Source: Leptolyngbya sp. Heron Island J
GTDB lineage: Bacteria > Cyanobacteriota > Cyanobacteriia > Phormidesmidales > Phormidesmidaceae
Direction: 5' to 3'
DNA length: 64,000 nucleotides
NCBI RefSeq assembly: GCF_000482245.1
Contig: NZ_AWNH01000079.1
Span: 1-64,000 of the forward strand
In this document: in pieces, positions 1 through 7,675 of the stretch
Numbering within the stretch: position 1 is the first letter of the stretch
Layout: each line of letters starts with the position of its first letter
The notes under the pieces: model-generated
The model's database searches: none
Told to the model about the DNA's origin: nothing
The model's input: the letters and a program-made list of their open reading frames with translations, nothing else
Made by a program: the position numbers and the translations under genes

Positions 1-53
1 CACGCACGGTTCTTAGGGGAGGGGGAGTCAGCGATGGCTCCTCCTTACCCGAC
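1..53 (+). mobile_element. Group II intron, 3' end (domains V-VI)
   Basis: The window opens inside what looks like the 3' half of domain V of a bacterial group II intron: CACGCACGGTTCTTAGGGG matches the usual form (CACGTACGGTTCTGAGGGG) closely. It is followed by a domain VI-like stem (GGGGGAG pairing with CTCCTCC) and an end at CCCGAC, which fits the family rule of ending in A-pyrimidine. The catalytic domains I-IV and any reverse transcriptase would lie left of the window. The exact last base (53 or 54) is inferred. Confidence 0.72.
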
Positions 54-262
54 CGGACTGCCGTAATCAGTCTTGGGGTCAGCCAGCGGTACGGTGTTGT
101 CAGCACCTGCCGCTGGTGCCAAATATTGAGCTTTGTAGTCATGCCCCGCAGGGCGTGAGAACTAAAGTACCGCTAAGACATTTCTCACGTCAAGCTAGAA
201 ATATAGCTTTGCGCACATAGTTCACAACAGAGGTGATCCCTAAACGCCCTAGATAGCAACGG

Positions 263-394
263 CTATGTGCGGCGCAATCTGCTGAATGTATTCAGCAGAT
301 TGCCATGTTGCGGTTGATTACGAATCCAATAGACACCATACTCCATATCCACTAGCCGATAAACACCTGAGAGTTGACCAATAATGTCTATCAC
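263..394 (-). CDS. Small hypothetical ORF (43 aa), doubtful
   Basis: A GTG-initiated minus-strand frame of 43 codons has a fairly protein-like composition (contains VYRLVDMEYGVYWIRNQPQ). It has no clear Shine-Dalgarno sequence, and its last third is the palindrome at 274-303. It may be the 3' remnant of a longer gene rather than a gene in its own right. No family was recognised. Confidence 0.25.
   Translation of the reverse strand: MIDIIGQLSGVYRLVDMEYGVYWIRNQPQHGNLLNTFSRLRRT
274..303. repeat. 30-bp near-perfect palindrome
   Basis: The 14-base arm GCAATCTGCTGAAT is followed by GT and its exact reverse complement ATTCAGCAGATTGC. As RNA it would be a long stem with almost no loop. There is no T-tract on either side, so it is not a standard terminator. 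A DNA-level site for a dimeric protein or a mobile-element end are alternatives. Confidence 0.7.
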
Positions 395-483
395 TTACTC
401 TATGGCTATATAAAAACCATGAAACTCTTATGTAGCAATTATTGCTCAATCGTTTATTTGAGCTAGAAAAGATACTCTAAAGC

Positions 484-578
484 TTTCTGGATAACTCCGA
501 AACTGAAGATATTACCCAGAAACTTTCTGGTCGATATACTTGTAGGGTATTTATCCAGAAAGTTTCTGGATAAATACC
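484..578. promoter_or_regulatory. Array of CCAGAAA-N-TTTCTGG palindromes (candidate operator)
   Basis: Three related sites lie within 95 bp. They are a half site TTTCTGGATAA at 484-494, a 15-bp palindrome CCAGAAACTTTCTGG at 516-530, and a 33-bp perfect palindrome at 546-578 with 16-base arms around a central G and the same CCAGAAA-G-TTTCTGG core. They end 55 bp before the Rid-family start codon, where an operator would be expected. The binding protein is unknown; the AraC-type regulator at 1434-2273 is a neighbour, although AraC proteins usually bind direct rather than inverted repeats. Confidence 0.6.
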
Positions 579-633
579 TCCCAGGCAGAGTTATGGCTCC
601 CCCAACCTTCCCTTTAGTTCTGATAGGTAAAAC

Positions 634-1020
634 ATGAAAAAGCCGATTATTCCCAAAGAGTTTTCTCATTATTACAACGACTGGCACTTCACACCCGCTA
701 TCGAAATTGACAAGTTCGTGTTCTTTTCAGGTGCTACAGGAACACGTCCTGATCGTAGTATCTCAAGCGATCCAGAGGCACAGTTTCGAGAGGCTTTTGA
801 AACGGTTCTACTGTACTTGACAGAAGCAACACTTTCTTTTGATGATGTTGTAGAAATGACAACTTACCATGTTGCTCTACGTAAACATCTTGATACCTTT
901 ACGAAGGTCAAAGATGAATATGTGAAAGATCCTTATCCTGCTTGGTCAGCTATTGGTGTTTCTGAACTCATCACTGAAGGTGCATTAGTGGAGATCCGTG
1001 TCATTGCTTACCGCTCGTAG
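634..1020 (+). CDS. Rid (YjgF/YER057c/UK114) family protein
   Basis: The 128-residue length and fold-typical segments (FFSGATGTRPD near residue 32, DVVEMTTYHV near 72, the C-terminal VEIRVIAYRS) place it in the Rid superfamily. RidA-type members hydrolyse reactive enamine/imine intermediates left by PLP enzymes, acting as cytosolic trimers. The C-terminal glutamate and arginine (VEIR) lie where substrate-carboxylate contacts occur in active members, but this is a divergent sequence, more like the Rid subfamilies found beside regulators, so the substrate is unknown. An AGGT ribosome binding site precedes the ATG. It stands behind the palindrome array at 484-578, suggesting tight regulation. 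Base composition is AT-richer than the core genes further right. Confidence 0.85.
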   Translation: MKKPIIPKEFSHYYNDWHFTPAIEIDKFVFFSGATGTRPDRSISSDPEAQFREAFETVLLYLTEATLSFDDVVEMTTYHVALRKHLDTFTKVKDEYVKDPYPAWSAIGVSELITEGALVEIRVIAYRS

Positions 1021-1433
1021 TTCTCTGGTTGGCGAACTATGATAAACGCTACCCTATGGAGGGTAGTGTGTTGAAAGCCTGGTTGAAATCTCGCTTAGTT
1101 TTGATAATTATCGAGACGCAAGACATGCCTTTATTCCATAGTTATCTAAGAGCATGTTTGCAAAGGGTTTGGCAGCTAAAACTGCACCTATCCGAACAAA
1201 GTCCTCGACTTCTAGTCGCCAGGGCACTTTTCAAACAATCTCTAACAGCGGTGAATATAAAGAAAATAACAGAGCATAACAAATTGTTGCAGCGGCGGCT
1301 CAAAAGAACTCGATACAATATGTAGACTATCAAACACTGCTGCACTTAATCGACTATGCAGCCGAATCCTTGGTGAGTTTTACTATTGTTGTCTAGTATT
1401 TAAAGTCAGGGTAATCACACAAGTTTCTTTAAT
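1021..1433. other. Degraded coding-like segment, no intact gene
   Basis: A 98-codon plus-strand frame starting at a TTG (1029-1325) exists, but its composition is not convincing and it lacks a ribosome binding site. Pieces of other plus-strand frames look more protein-like, for example around 1097-1139 (SFDNYRDARHAFIP), 1154-1200 (MFAKGLAAKTAP) and 1281-1395 (QIVAAAAQKNSIQYVDY). They lie in different frames and are broken by stops. This is what a frameshifted gene relic looks like. I could not name the ancestor. Confidence 0.35.
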
Positions 1434-2273
1434 ATGAGTAATTCGACTTGCCAGAGTACAAAGCTGTGGCTAATGCCAGAGTTCGGCAACTTGGAACTAT
1501 TTCGGGCAGAAGCCATCTGTTACAGCTATGCTCGCCACTCTCATCCAAGCTATTCAATTGGCGTTATTGAGGCTGGAATAGGAGGCAACTATTACCGAGG
1601 GACTAACTATTTGGCTCCTTCCAAAAGTGTTATTTTTATGAATCCAGAGGAAGTCCATACGGGCTATTCTGCGGAGGAGTTACCACTTACTTATCGAATG
1701 GTATATCCCAGTATCGACTTCATTCAGCAAATAGCCAGTGATGTTCAAATAAGGGGCTTTCCCTACTTCAAGGACGCTGTTGTTCAGAATAAGGTATTGG
1801 CTAGAGATATCCTTTCTCTACATGTAGTGCTTGAACAATCAAACAGTCGGTTAGCACAACAGAGCCAGTTAATTGAAGTTTTATCAGACATTCTGCTCAA
1901 CTATGCTGATATTAAACTTCAATCTATTCGACTAGGTAAAGAACATCAATCTGTACGTTTAATTAAAGAGTATCTTCACGATAACTTAAGCTCTAACATC
2001 TCACTAGAAGAATTAGGAAAAATTACAAACTTAAATCGCTCATATTTAATTCGCGTATTCCGTAACGCCGTAGGAATGCCACCATATACTTATCTAAATC
2101 AAATTCGTGTGGAAAAAGCAAAGCGGCTTCTGAGGCAAGGCATATCTATTGCAGATGCCGCAATCATGGTTGGCATGTCAGATCAAAGTCACCTGACTCG
2201 TCACTTCAAGAGAATTCTAGGAATTACACCAGGTCGCTATCGCAACATGTCAAGATCGTTCAAGACGAATTAA
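1434..2273 (+). CDS. AraC family transcriptional regulator
   Basis: The 279-residue protein has an N-terminal cupin-like AraC ligand-binding domain (about residues 10-150, with HSHPSYSIGVIEAG typical of the first strands). Its C-terminal double helix-turn-helix (about 172-275) contains SLEELGKITNLNRSYLIRVF and the second-helix signature GMSDQSHLTRHFKRILGITPGRYR. Such proteins bind a small effector and activate nearby genes. Its targets are probably in this cluster: the Rid gene upstream and the DUF3291 gene 48 bp downstream. The ligand cannot be read from the sequence. Low GC matches the rest of 1-2840. Confidence 0.93.
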   Translation: MSNSTCQSTKLWLMPEFGNLELFRAEAICYSYARHSHPSYSIGVIEAGIGGNYYRGTNYLAPSKSVIFMNPEEVHTGYSAEELPLTYRMVYPSIDFIQQIASDVQIRGFPYFKDAVVQNKVLARDILSLHVVLEQSNSRLAQQSQLIEVLSDILLNYADIKLQSIRLGKEHQSVRLIKEYLHDNLSSNISLEELGKITNLNRSYLIRVFRNAVGMPPYTYLNQIRVEKAKRLLRQGISIADAAIMVGMSDQSHLTRHFKRILGITPGRYRNMSRSFKTN

Positions 2274-2321
2274 CTTGGGTTCGTAGATACTTTAGAGCAT
2301 GCTTTTTTGAGGCGAGAAACT

Positions 2322-2840
2322 ATGACCTTAGAAGAAATGAACTTACCGTATCGACAGGACTATTGTCTTGCCCAAATAAATATTGCTCTGATGAAAGCTC
2401 CTATAGACGATCCAATTATGGCTGAGTTTGCCGCTGCACTTAATGAGGTAAATTCAGTTGCAGATCATAGTCCGGGTTTTGTTTGGCGATTACAAACTGC
2501 ATCTGGAAATGCAACCAATATTCGAGTATATCCTGATCCGAGAATGCTGGTTAATCTGTCAATTTGGCAGAGTGTAGAGCAATTAAAGTCCTATGTTTAC
2601 AAGAGTTTGCATGGTGAGTTTTTTATCCGTCGTCGTAACTGGTTTGAGAAGTACCAAGGCGAGCATTTTGCTATGTGGTGGATCCCTACTGGTTATTTGC
2701 CCACTGTAGAGGAGGGTAAAGCAAAACTAGAACATCTTACGTTATGTGGGGATTCACCTGAATGTTTTACCTTTGCCAAGCCTTGGCCACCACCTTTAGT
2801 TGAGCGGCATAACAACTCCTCTGCGCCAGAACGAATCTGA
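2322..2840 (+). CDS. DUF3291 domain-containing protein
   Basis: The 172-residue protein carries the DUF3291 signature. This includes YCLAQINIALMKAPIDDPIM near the start, SPGFVWRLQT in the middle, then LVNLSIWQSVEQLKSYVYKS, MWWIPTGYLPTVEEGKAKLEHL, and a C-terminal FTFAKPWPPP. The family is related to dimeric ferredoxin-like (ABM/heme-oxygenase-like) folds; no activity is established. An in-frame TTG at 2307 would lengthen it, but the ATG at 2322 has an AGG ribosome binding site nine bases upstream and is preferred. It follows the AraC gene by 48 bp and is probably co-transcribed with it. Confidence 0.87.
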   Translation: MTLEEMNLPYRQDYCLAQINIALMKAPIDDPIMAEFAAALNEVNSVADHSPGFVWRLQTASGNATNIRVYPDPRMLVNLSIWQSVEQLKSYVYKSLHGEFFIRRRNWFEKYQGEHFAMWWIPTGYLPTVEEGKAKLEHLTLCGDSPECFTFAKPWPPPLVERHNNSSAPERI

Positions 2841-2896
2841 GTTACTGTTGAGTGCAAAAGTCATCTGTGTCCGGTGCGCGAGAACATTAACACAAC

Positions 2897-2920
2897 AAAA
2901 AAGCCCCGCGCAAGCGGGGC
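2897..2920 (-). terminator. Rho-independent terminator of the porin-like gene
   Basis: On the minus strand a GCCCCGC stem with a TTGC loop and GCGGGGC is followed by six T residues. It lies 53 bp beyond the stop codon of the minus-strand gene at 2973-3437. Confidence 0.85.
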
Positions 2921-2972
2921 CAACTAGGAGATTATTATGAAAACGAGCGTTTAGCGTTAAACGTGTTTAGTC

Positions 2973-3437
2973 TTAGAAGCTGTAGCCGACACCAGCCATG
3001 AAGTCTACATCATCGTCACCATCCTGGAAGGGAGACCAAACAACAGAACCATTAACCAGCCACTGATCATTAACACGATAGTCAGCACCACCAGTTACAG
3101 CCGCTTCAATCGAGCTGTCATCACCCAGCTCACCATTAATACCAGCGCCCACGAAGGGATTGAGACGACCCGCAGGATCAACAGCATTAAAATCATAGGT
3201 GATGGGCAGTACATAAACTACATCATCACCATCATCAAAATCAAAGTCAGTGGCAACAGCAGGACGAACAGAAAGATTCTCAGAAAGAGAAACTTTACCG
3301 TTAACAACAAAACCCTCGTCGCTACCACCAATACCAACATAGTTGTAGTCGGGAGCAGTTTGAGCAGAGGCGGTTAGGGGAGCTGCAGCAAGAACAGCAG
3401 CCGTTAGCCCCAGCGTGCAAAGAATACGATTGAACAT
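2973..3437 (-). CDS. Small outer-membrane beta-barrel-like protein
   Basis: The 154-residue protein starts with a clear Sec signal peptide (MFNRILCTLGLTAAVLAAAP, cleavage likely after ASA near residue 25). It continues with alternating strands and acidic turns (DFDFDDGDD, DGDDDVD) and ends in GVGYSF. The terminal aromatic residue is the usual outer-membrane insertion signal. The Asp-rich loops suggest cation binding or a highly charged surface. It is too short for a classical SLH-porin and is more like a small OmpW/OprF-type barrel. It has its own terminator. The exact family is not certain. Confidence 0.7.
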   Translation of the reverse strand: MFNRILCTLGLTAAVLAAAPLTASAQTAPDYNYVGIGGSDEGFVVNGKVSLSENLSVRPAVATDFDFDDGDDVVYVLPITYDFNAVDPAGRLNPFVGAGINGELGDDSSIEAAVTGGADYRVNDQWLVNGSVVWSPFQDGDDDVDFMAGVGYSF

Positions 3438-3713
3438 GATTGAATTCCTCGAAACGTTTTGTGGCAGACGGGGCTAGTGTTTCATGGGTGTTTGTGCCCC
3501 GAAATGACTGAACCTCGCTTGCATGGTTCTGTTGTATCTCCCGGTCTCCAGCAACGCGGAAAAGCAGAGGACACTTTTTGTGGGTGGACTATTAATTTAG
3601 ACCTAAAACCATTGAAAACTCCTTTGTTTTTACTGTGACAGTTACAGATATGACCGTGGTGGTTACGCAACGGCTTACCATAGGTAATGTCCGTTTTCGA
3701 GTGTGTGTTATTT

Positions 3714-4163
3714 ATGGTGTTTTGTATTAAGCGCAGCCTTGCGATCGCAACCCTCTGCCTCACCTGCTTGCTAGGCCTACTCGTCCCTTCGGCCTATGCA
3801 TTAGACCTCTCCCCAGCGCCTGAAGCCGCAACAGCCTACATTATTTCGCCCAGTGACAGTGAGACAGTCAGCTCTCCCTTTATCGTCCAGTTTGGCCTAT
3901 CGGGCATGGGCATTGCTCCTGCCGGCATAGACCGTCCCAACACCGGTCACCACCATTTACTGATCGATGTTGACGAGCTACCGTCTCTGACCGAACCCCT
4001 GCAGGGCTCTGAGCAAGTACTCCACTACGGCGCAGGCCAAACCGAAACCGAGCTCAGTCTGACCCCAGGAGCCCATACGCTGCAGCTCGTATTAGGCAAC
4101 TACAGCCATATTCCCCATGAAAATCCAGTGATCTCAGAGAAAATCACCGTCACTGTTGAATAA
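3714..4163 (+). CDS. Secreted DUF4399 protein
   Basis: A signal peptide (KRSLAIATLCLTCLLGLLVP, cleavage after AYA) is followed by about 125 residues with DUF4399 hallmarks. These are SPSDSETVSSPFIVQFGLSGMGI, then HHHLLIDVDELP, and a closing GAHTLQLVLGNYSHIPHENPVIS. The domain is Ig-like and often periplasmic; the histidine cluster (GHHHLLID) could bind metal, but function is unknown. ATG codons at 3687 and 3714 are both possible. The later one gives a signal peptide of normal length, while the earlier has an AGGT only two bases away. Divergent from the porin-like gene across a 276-bp spacer. Confidence 0.78.
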   Translation: MVFCIKRSLAIATLCLTCLLGLLVPSAYALDLSPAPEAATAYIISPSDSETVSSPFIVQFGLSGMGIAPAGIDRPNTGHHHLLIDVDELPSLTEPLQGSEQVLHYGAGQTETELSLTPGAHTLQLVLGNYSHIPHENPVISEKITVTVE

Positions 4164-4170
4164 CACGGCA

Positions 4171-4318
4171 ACCCACTCCGGAACCCCTCCCAGGAGGGGA
4201 AAAGTATCGTAAAGATATTTAAGTGTTGCATATTAAATCCCCGAAGCTAGTTCTCTACAAGGGGATCCAGTACCTCCCCTCCTGGGAGGGGTGCCTGAAA
4301 GGCGGGGTGGGTTAACCG
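4171..4318. repeat. Inverted pair of GGGAGGGG palindromic repeats
   Basis: CCCCTCCCAGGAGGGG at 4184-4199 and its reverse complement at 4276-4291 lie in flanks that also match in inverted orientation (AACCCACTCCGG on the left, GGCGGGGTGGGTT on the right). Together they form a roughly 148-bp unit bounded by inverted repeats. The same 16-mer recurs at 51949-51964 between purS and purQ, so it belongs to a dispersed family. Confidence 0.75.
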
Positions 4319-4350
4319 CTAACGCCATAATCAACCCACCCCAAAAAACC

Positions 4351-5643
4351 ATGATTCCGTTACCCACCGATCAGCTCCTCACCATCGATCGCCAGCATGT
4401 GTGGCACCCCTACGCTGCCATGCCTAACCCATTACCCATTTTCCCAGTCAAGTCAGCGCAAGGGGTTTATCTTGAGCTAGAAGATGGCCGCACCCTGGTG
4501 GATGGCATGTCCTCCTGGTGGACCTGTATTCATGGCTATAATCACCCCCGCCTTAACCAGGCGGCACGGGATCAAATTGATCGCATGTCCCACGTGATGT
4601 TTGGGGGCCTCACCCATCAGCCTGCGGTACAGCTAGCCCAGCGTTTAGTCGAACTGACTCCAGACCCCCTGCAGCAGGTCTTCTTTTGTGATTCTGGTTC
4701 GGTCTCAGTGGAAGTGGCCATGAAAATGGCGATTCAGTATTGGTATAACCTGGGGCAGCCTCAAAAACATCGATTTCTGACCGTGCGGGGCGGCTACCAT
4801 GGCGACACCTTTGATGCCATGTCAGTGTGTGACCCGGTCAATGGCATGCATCACTTGTTTAATCAGGTGCTGAGGCAGCAGTATTTTGCCGACGTGCCCC
4901 AAATCCCGTTCTGGGGGGTGTGGGACGATAGGGATATTGCTAGCTTTGAAAAACTTCTGGCTGACAACCATGACCAGATCGCAGCCGCCATTTTTGAGCC
5001 TGTGGTGCAAGGGGCAGGGGGCATGCGCTTTTATAGCCCTGACTATGTGCGCCGAGCTAAGGAACTGTGTGAACAGTATGGCGTACTGCTAATTCTAGAT
5101 GAGATTGCCACTGGCTTTGGCCGCACGGGTAAATTGTTTGCCTGTGAGCATGCCGACATCTCCCCCGACATTCTCTGTATCGGTAAGGCCATATCCGGTG
5201 GGTTTATGTCTTTGGCGGCTACATTAACCACACCCAAAATTAGCCAGGTGTTTGCCCAGGGTGAAGCTGGTGTCTTTATGCACGGTCCCACCTTTATGGC
5301 CAATCCCCTCGCCTGTGCTGTTGCCTTAGAAAGTATTGCCATTTTAGAAAGCTACGACTGGCAAACCCAAATCCAGACCATTGAAACACAGCTGAAAACA
5401 GGGCTAGCTACTTGCCGTGAGTCTCCCTTAGTCAAGGATGTACGCGTCCTAGGAGCCATCGGTGTGGTTGAACTCCATGAGCCTGTGGACATGGCAATCA
5501 TTCAGTCCCAGATTGTCGACCAGGGAGTCTGGCTGCGACCCTTTGGCAAACTGCTGTACACCATGCCGCCCTATATTATTCAGCCTGAAGAACTGCACCG
5601 TATTACCACTGCAATGGTAGCGCTGACGCGTGACGGCGGCTGA
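4351..5643 (+). CDS. bioA: Adenosylmethionine-8-amino-7-oxononanoate aminotransferase
   Basis: BioA transfers an amino group from S-adenosylmethionine to KAPA to make DAPA, the third-last step of biotin synthesis, using PLP in the cytosol. The 430-residue class III aminotransferase shows HVWHPYAAM near the N-terminus, DGMSSWWTCIHGYNHP, the GGYHGDT turn, LILDEIATGFGRTG (PLP aspartate) and CIGKAISGG with the Schiff-base lysine near residue 279. MHGPTFMANPLAC is the BioA form of the late motif. A longer frame opens at 4291 but its first codons lie inside the intergenic repeat, so the ATG at 4351 is chosen. No other bio gene is in the window. Confidence 0.95.
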   Translation: MIPLPTDQLLTIDRQHVWHPYAAMPNPLPIFPVKSAQGVYLELEDGRTLVDGMSSWWTCIHGYNHPRLNQAARDQIDRMSHVMFGGLTHQPAVQLAQRLVELTPDPLQQVFFCDSGSVSVEVAMKMAIQYWYNLGQPQKHRFLTVRGGYHGDTFDAMSVCDPVNGMHHLFNQVLRQQYFADVPQIPFWGVWDDRDIASFEKLLADNHDQIAAAIFEPVVQGAGGMRFYSPDYVRRAKELCEQYGVLLILDEIATGFGRTGKLFACEHADISPDILCIGKAISGGFMSLAATLTTPKISQVFAQGEAGVFMHGPTFMANPLACAVALESIAILESYDWQTQIQTIETQLKTGLATCRESPLVKDVRVLGAIGVVELHEPVDMAIIQSQIVDQGVWLRPFGKLLYTMPPYIIQPEELHRITTAMVALTRDGG

Positions 5644-5675
5644 GGGACTATGTCACCTCAGCACCGACTCAACAG

Positions 5676-7484
5676 CTATCTTTGAGCATCATCCACCGCC
5701 ACTCTCATAAACAAATAGGTGGAAAAGAAGCAGATTAGGGCGTTAGCCAACAGAAATAATCGCGCCAGCCGTCCAGAGCCGATTAGCCAGATGGTGGGTG
5801 AACCCGAGGCGGCTATCACCATAAATGCAGTCATGCCAACAGAAATTCCAAGCACCAGCCATTTGAGGTGACGCTGACTAATCAGCACCGACATCAGACC
5901 AATGGGAATCAGAATGCTGGCAAAAATGGGATTTAAGGTTGTTTGGTTCATAATGGCACCACCCATTTCTGGAATCGCACTGCCCAATAGTCGTAAGGGC
6001 CAGTGTGGCAGGGTTGTAATGCGGATGGCGGGTAGCAAAAAGAGGCCCACACTCCCTAAGATAATCCCGAGGAGAAACGTAAAACTCCAAGGATTAAATT
6101 CACTGTCACGGGGGGTCAATAGCCAGGTTAGTAAAGCAGCAGCTAGGAGCTTAAGACCGATGTCAATCCAACGAATCGTCAGTGGATTAAAGGTAATCGG
6201 GATGCCACCACCACCAATAGCGGCAGCAGCGTTTAAGTATCCCGCTCCATAGTAATTTTGGCTATCGTTTTTAACTGGCTGCGCGGATGATTTCAGGACA
6301 TTCCATACCTGATCCGGTGATAGCGTAGGACGACGGGATTTAATCAATGCTGCCACCCCAGCCACATGGGGAGAGGCCATACTGGTTCCCTGAAAATATT
6401 TGAACTGAAATTCACCCTGGGCACGCGGATTAATCGTTTCCTGCAAAATGCCATCCTGTTCCTTGTTGCGGGTAGCACCCCCTGGAGCCGCAATATCGAC
6501 ACCAGTTCCGTAGTTGGAATAGGAGGTTTTTTGCTGATCTGGCCCTACCGCTGATACAGCGATTACATTCGGATATAGGGCTGGATATGACGCACTGCTT
6601 CTTCCTTCGTTGCCAGCCGCCGCCACGATAACAACCCCCTGCTTATGGGCATAGTCAATGGCTTCACGCATGAGCTTCGAATCGCCACCGCCCCCTAAAC
6701 TCATATTGATCACATTGGCACCGTGATCGGCGGCAAACCGAATCGCTTCTGCGATGTCGGCAATGGTCCCTGAGCCCCCTCGACTGAGAACTTTGAGGGG
6801 CATCAGTTTTGCGCCATAGGCAATACCGGCTACGCCATAGCGGTTATTGGTGGACTGGGCAATGGTGCCAGCAACGTGGGTACCGTGACCATTGTCATCA
6901 AGAGCGCTCTCACGGTCGTTGACAAAGTCATAACCCGGAACAAATTTTGTTTTTGCTAAATCGGGACCTTGACTAATACCAGTATCAATCACAGCCACTG
7001 TGACACCCTGACCTGTTACTCCTCGCTGCCAAGCATTTGGAGCTTTGATTTGACGCAGGTTCCACTGCTTATCATAGTCTGGGTCGTTAACGGGTACCCC
7101 AGCCTGAGAATAAATATAATTGGGTTCAATATATTCAGTTTGAGAGAGCCATTTAGAGTTTTTAAGTTTATCTAGCAGTGCCTGATTGCCAGGAACGACG
7201 TATACATTATCGGCCTGGGAAAACTCACTATTGAGTATGGGTTTGAGACCCAATTGTTGACCGAGGGAGGTTAAGGTACTCGACAAATTCGAGAGAACCT
7301 CTGGTGTTTCGAGGAAATCTAAAACGATAGAATCAAATTCTCCAACAGCAACGTTTTGTATATTGCGATTAGAGGGTTGTTGTGCAAATGCATCAGTGGA
7401 CGAGACTGTGGTGGGAAAGAATGACCCCAGTGACAATGCTAAGACGATGCCTAAACAAACAAAGGTTAAATAAAACCGTTTCAT
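5676..7484 (-). CDS. Subtilisin-like (S8) protease with C-terminal membrane domain
   Basis: The 602-residue precursor has a signal peptide (first about 30 residues), then an inhibitor_I9-like propeptide ending near the typical YIEPNYIY (about residue 119). The peptidase S8 domain has catalytic Asp167 (VAVIDTGIS), His200 (DNGHGTHVAGT), Asn292 (AAAGNEG) and Ser368 (GTSMASPHVAG) all in place. After about residue 430 the chain has about five hydrophobic segments (for example LKLLAAALLTWLLT, SFTFLLGIILGSVGLFLL, LKWLVLGISVGMTAFMVIA). This suggests a protease domain held on the outer face of a membrane by a polytopic tail, which is unusual for S8 enzymes. It is convergent with bioA 32 bp away and stands alone. 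Confidence 0.93.
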   Translation of the reverse strand: MKRFYLTFVCLGIVLALSLGSFFPTTVSSTDAFAQQPSNRNIQNVAVGEFDSIVLDFLETPEVLSNLSSTLTSLGQQLGLKPILNSEFSQADNVYVVPGNQALLDKLKNSKWLSQTEYIEPNYIYSQAGVPVNDPDYDKQWNLRQIKAPNAWQRGVTGQGVTVAVIDTGISQGPDLAKTKFVPGYDFVNDRESALDDNGHGTHVAGTIAQSTNNRYGVAGIAYGAKLMPLKVLSRGGSGTIADIAEAIRFAADHGANVINMSLGGGGDSKLMREAIDYAHKQGVVIVAAAGNEGRSSASYPALYPNVIAVSAVGPDQQKTSYSNYGTGVDIAAPGGATRNKEQDGILQETINPRAQGEFQFKYFQGTSMASPHVAGVAALIKSRRPTLSPDQVWNVLKSSAQPVKNDSQNYYGAGYLNAAAAIGGGGIPITFNPLTIRWIDIGLKLLAAALLTWLLTPRDSEFNPWSFTFLLGIILGSVGLFLLPAIRITTLPHWPLRLLGSAIPEMGGAIMNQTTLNPIFASILIPIGLMSVLISQRHLKWLVLGISVGMTAFMVIAASGSPTIWLIGSGRLARLFLLANALICFFSTYLFMRVAVDDAQR

Positions 7485-7675
7485 AGGACGCTACTGATAT
7501 ATGACGCTAAGGAACCAGTATTTTTGGGTGGACGATGAAATTAAACTACTAAGTAGAGAACCGAAGATTCGCTGACCTCTAACTTAAAACGAGTATGTAC
7601 GAATTTGAGTTAGTAGGAATTTACATACTTTAAGGTAGGCGATATCGGCTAGATCAGCCAACATGGAGGTTGCCA

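Larger units (their letters stand above)
54..633. other. Intergenic stretch after the intron
   Basis: No convincing gene lies here. Bases 83-116 can form a GC-rich hairpin (CCAGCGG with CCGCTGG). A minus-strand frame across about 60-165 reads like protein-coding sequence (peptide ...DYKAQYLAPAAGAD...) but has no start codon and runs into the intron, so it may be a broken gene interrupted by the intron; I do not recognise the family. The right half holds a 30-bp palindrome and an array of CCAGAAA/TTTCTGG palindromes, listed separately. Confidence 0.5.

Noticed and set aside
3482-3763. 93-codon minus-strand frame upstream of the porin-like gene
   Set aside because: It covers the promoter spacer and the start of the DUF4399 gene, has no ribosome binding site, and reads like random sequence.
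5878-6252. Overlapping frames in both directions inside the protease gene
   Set aside because: They are shadows of the intact 602-codon protease frame.
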